53,663 bases of DNA from Campylobacteraceae bacterium (GTDB taxonomy: Bacteria > Campylobacterota > Campylobacteria > Campylobacterales > Sulfurovaceae): assembly GCA_027014605.1 (NCBI GenBank), contig JALWDJ010000006.1, forward strand, positions 1-53,663, given 5' to 3'. Of this stretch, positions 52,550 to 53,663 are shown piece after piece; the stretch's first letter is position 1; each line of letters begins with the position of its first letter. Made by a program: the position numbers and the translations under genes. The notes under the pieces are model-generated. The model made no database searches. It was not told the DNA's origin and worked only from the letters and a program-made list of their open reading frames with translations.

Positions 52550-53374
52550 ATGCGAAAAAGTATATTTGTAATTATACTAATTAGTTCTCTACTTTTTAGT
52601 AAAACACTAGTAACAGTTAATGGACATAAAATTGATGACTCAATTATCCCAAGAGGGTATGAGAAGCTTGACGATACCACAAGAGCAAATCTTATGGAAC
52701 ATCTTATTAAAGAGGAATTAATTCAAGCAGAGCTTTTAAAGAGTCCTTTAGTTAATAATACAGAGTTTAAAAGAGCTTTTGAAAAACAGAAAAGAATTGC
52801 TCAAAAGGAGTATAAAAGAGTATCTGGTAAAAACTTGACAAAAGCACAGATTAGAAATATTAAAGGCTCTATTGCACTTATGCTATATCAACAAAAAGAG
52901 TTTCAAAAAGCAAGAGTTACTAACCAAGAAGTAAAAGATTTCTATTATAACAACCAAGAAAAATTTCAATATCCAAATTCAATAGAGATAGCGAATATTA
53001 TAGTTAAAACAAAACAGGAAGCAAGAAATATCATAGCTAAATTAAAACGAGCTCATAATTTAGATAAAGAGTTTATTAAAATAGCAAGAGAGCATAGACA
53101 AAATGGATATATGGGTTGGTTTGGAGAGGGAATGGCACCTGCTAATCTATTTAATATAGCATATAGAGCAAAACCTAAAACATTAATTACAAAACCTATT
53201 AAGACTAAATATGGTTATCATATTGTATATCTCCTCAATAAAAAACATGCTGGAAAAATCTCTTATAAAGATGCAAAAGAGAAAATAAAATTTATGTTAA
53301 AAAGAAAAAAGGTACTTGAAGCTCTACAAAATAAAATAGATAATCTATATGCAAATGCAGAGATTGTATATTGA
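52550..53374 (+). CDS. Exported PpiC-type peptidyl-prolyl isomerase
   Basis: A 274-residue exported protein. A signal peptide spans about residues 1-18. The N-terminal helical arm (about 20-130) has a SurA/PEB4-like chaperone layout. The parvulin domain (about 135-250) includes EIANIIVKTKQEAR, GYMGWFGEGMAPANLF and TKYGYHIVYLL, with the typical histidine. It resembles the Campylobacter PEB4/CBF2 group, periplasmic chaperones for outer membrane proteins. It is 42 bases after dapF with its own binding site AAAGGGAAAA. It could be co-transcribed with dapF. Confidence 0.88.
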   Translation: MRKSIFVIILISSLLFSKTLVTVNGHKIDDSIIPRGYEKLDDTTRANLMEHLIKEELIQAELLKSPLVNNTEFKRAFEKQKRIAQKEYKRVSGKNLTKAQIRNIKGSIALMLYQQKEFQKARVTNQEVKDFYYNNQEKFQYPNSIEIANIIVKTKQEARNIIAKLKRAHNLDKEFIKIAREHRQNGYMGWFGEGMAPANLFNIAYRAKPKTLITKPIKTKYGYHIVYLLNKKHAGKISYKDAKEKIKFMLKRKKVLEALQNKIDNLYANAEIVY

Positions 53375-53414
53375 TAGATTAACAATAATCCACCCATAAA
53401 AAATTTTTTTTAAA

Positions 53415-53420
53415 TATAAT
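53415..53420 (+). promoter_or_regulatory. Possible -10 box before repeat copy 2
   Basis: An exact TATAAT preceded by a run of eight T residues (53404-53411) and then AAA fits the T-tract type of promoter of this group. A transcript starting near 53427 would read through the hairpin at 53461 and into the repeat. No ORF follows, so it might belong to a short RNA or be coincidental. Confidence 0.3.
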
Positions 53421-53460
53421 ATGATTTATAGTTCTAACAAGAAAAGAATATATAAAAGTA

Positions 53461-53485
53461 TAGATAGATTTTAAAAATCTATCTA
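53461..53485 (-). terminator. 25-base palindromic hairpin after ppiC
   Basis: A perfect palindrome, TAGATAGATTTT and AAAATCTATCTA around one A. On the minus strand it is followed by a T-rich stretch (ACTTTTATA), so it can terminate a transcript arriving from beyond the window; on the plus strand it lies 87 bases past the ppiC stop and lacks a T run. Confidence 0.5.
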
Positions 53486-53507
53486 AATCTATAAAGCCTC
53501 TACTTTA

Positions 53508-53663
53508 TCCGACAAGAAAAACCTACAAAAATCTCCAAAATAGTATTAAGAAATCTGTAAATCTCTACTTTATCGTTTGAGTAGTATTTAACAACTACTC
53601 TTTACCTGCATCACTATTCCACTTCAAAAAAGTCACTATTAAACTATATTTTGAAGCTTTCTA
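53508..53663 (-). repeat. Dispersed 156-base repeat, copy 2 (runs to window edge)
   Basis: Second copy of the repeat at 33551-33706, same orientation, running to the last base of the window, so its far end is unknown. Its conserved core includes the near-identical stretches around 53533-53580 and 53600-53628. The minus-strand hairpin arms are GAGTAGT and ACTACTC here (GAGTGGC and GCTACTC in copy 1). The frame that is open in copy 1 has stops here, which argues against a protein. The strand is arbitrary. Confidence 0.75.

Overview
The window is about 53.7 kb of very AT-rich DNA with closely packed genes. It reads as the chromosome of a Campylobacterota (epsilonproteobacterial) organism, most likely a free-living, sulfur-oxidiser-like lineage near Sulfurovum or Sulfurimonas. 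This rests on gene order and protein character: acpP-fabF-accA, prmA-ftsH, a Rieske/cytochrome b/di-heme cytochrome c1 operon, a TorD plus multi-cluster ferredoxin module, and T-tract plus TATAAT-like promoters. The exact genus is inference. No phage, CRISPR array, rRNA or intact transposase gene is visible.

Layout. 1-3790: end of ileS, a small membrane ORF, then a TorD chaperone / polyferredoxin / two unknown proteins / NlpC-P60 lipoprotein run. 3811-4377: five tRNAs (Pro-His-Arg-Arg-Leu in transcription order, minus strand) behind a perfect-consensus promoter. 4415-7106: comM, a small YkuD transpeptidase and coaE. 7230-13714: a YeiH-type transporter and envelope genes (large L,D-transpeptidase, porin-like protein, murB, Bax-type glucosaminidase). 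14041-16551: acpP-fabF-accA with two strong hairpins between acpP and fabF. 16560-18883: moeA, a membrane protein and rsmE. 18950-23244: a leucine-rich leader peptide, leuA, then NamZ, an amidase and a LysM protein. 23258-28882 (minus): hisH, an ATPase/TOPRIM pair, hisA, prmA, ftsH. 28990-33382: two glycan genes, a YfaZ-like protein and an SH3/P60 peptidase. 33383-33984: a gene-poor stretch with a possible transposon end and a dispersed repeat. 33985-37638: SPOR lipoprotein, cobQ, sppA and a SurA-like chaperone. 37628-45945 (minus): a surface glycan locus (GT4, GDP-rhamnose genes, two methyltransferases) fused in orientation to two repeat-domain surface proteins. 46086-48168: trpS and an M20 peptidase. 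48503-51243: petABC. 51288-53374: exosortase-like protein, dapF, PpiC isomerase. A second copy of the dispersed repeat closes the window.

The genes combine into a few themes. Peptidoglycan synthesis and turnover is unusually well represented (MurB, DapF, two L,D-transpeptidases, Bax, two NlpC/P60, NamZ, Amidase_3-like, LysM and SPOR proteins). Surface display is the second theme: a glycan locus, repeat-domain secreted proteins one of which ends in a membrane-anchor-like tail, and a minimal exosortase elsewhere in the window. Respiration (petABC) and molybdoenzyme maturation (TorD, polyferredoxin, MoeA) point to anaerobic or microaerobic electron transport.

The most interesting points are the leader peptide whose leucine codons can pair with its own ribosome binding site, the ATPase/TOPRIM defence-like pair wedged between hisH and hisA, a GC-rich palindromic repeat inserted in frame in hisH, the exosortase/surface-protein combination, and the 156-base repeat whose two copies show compensatory changes in a hairpin. 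All assignments come from reading motifs; no database search was possible.
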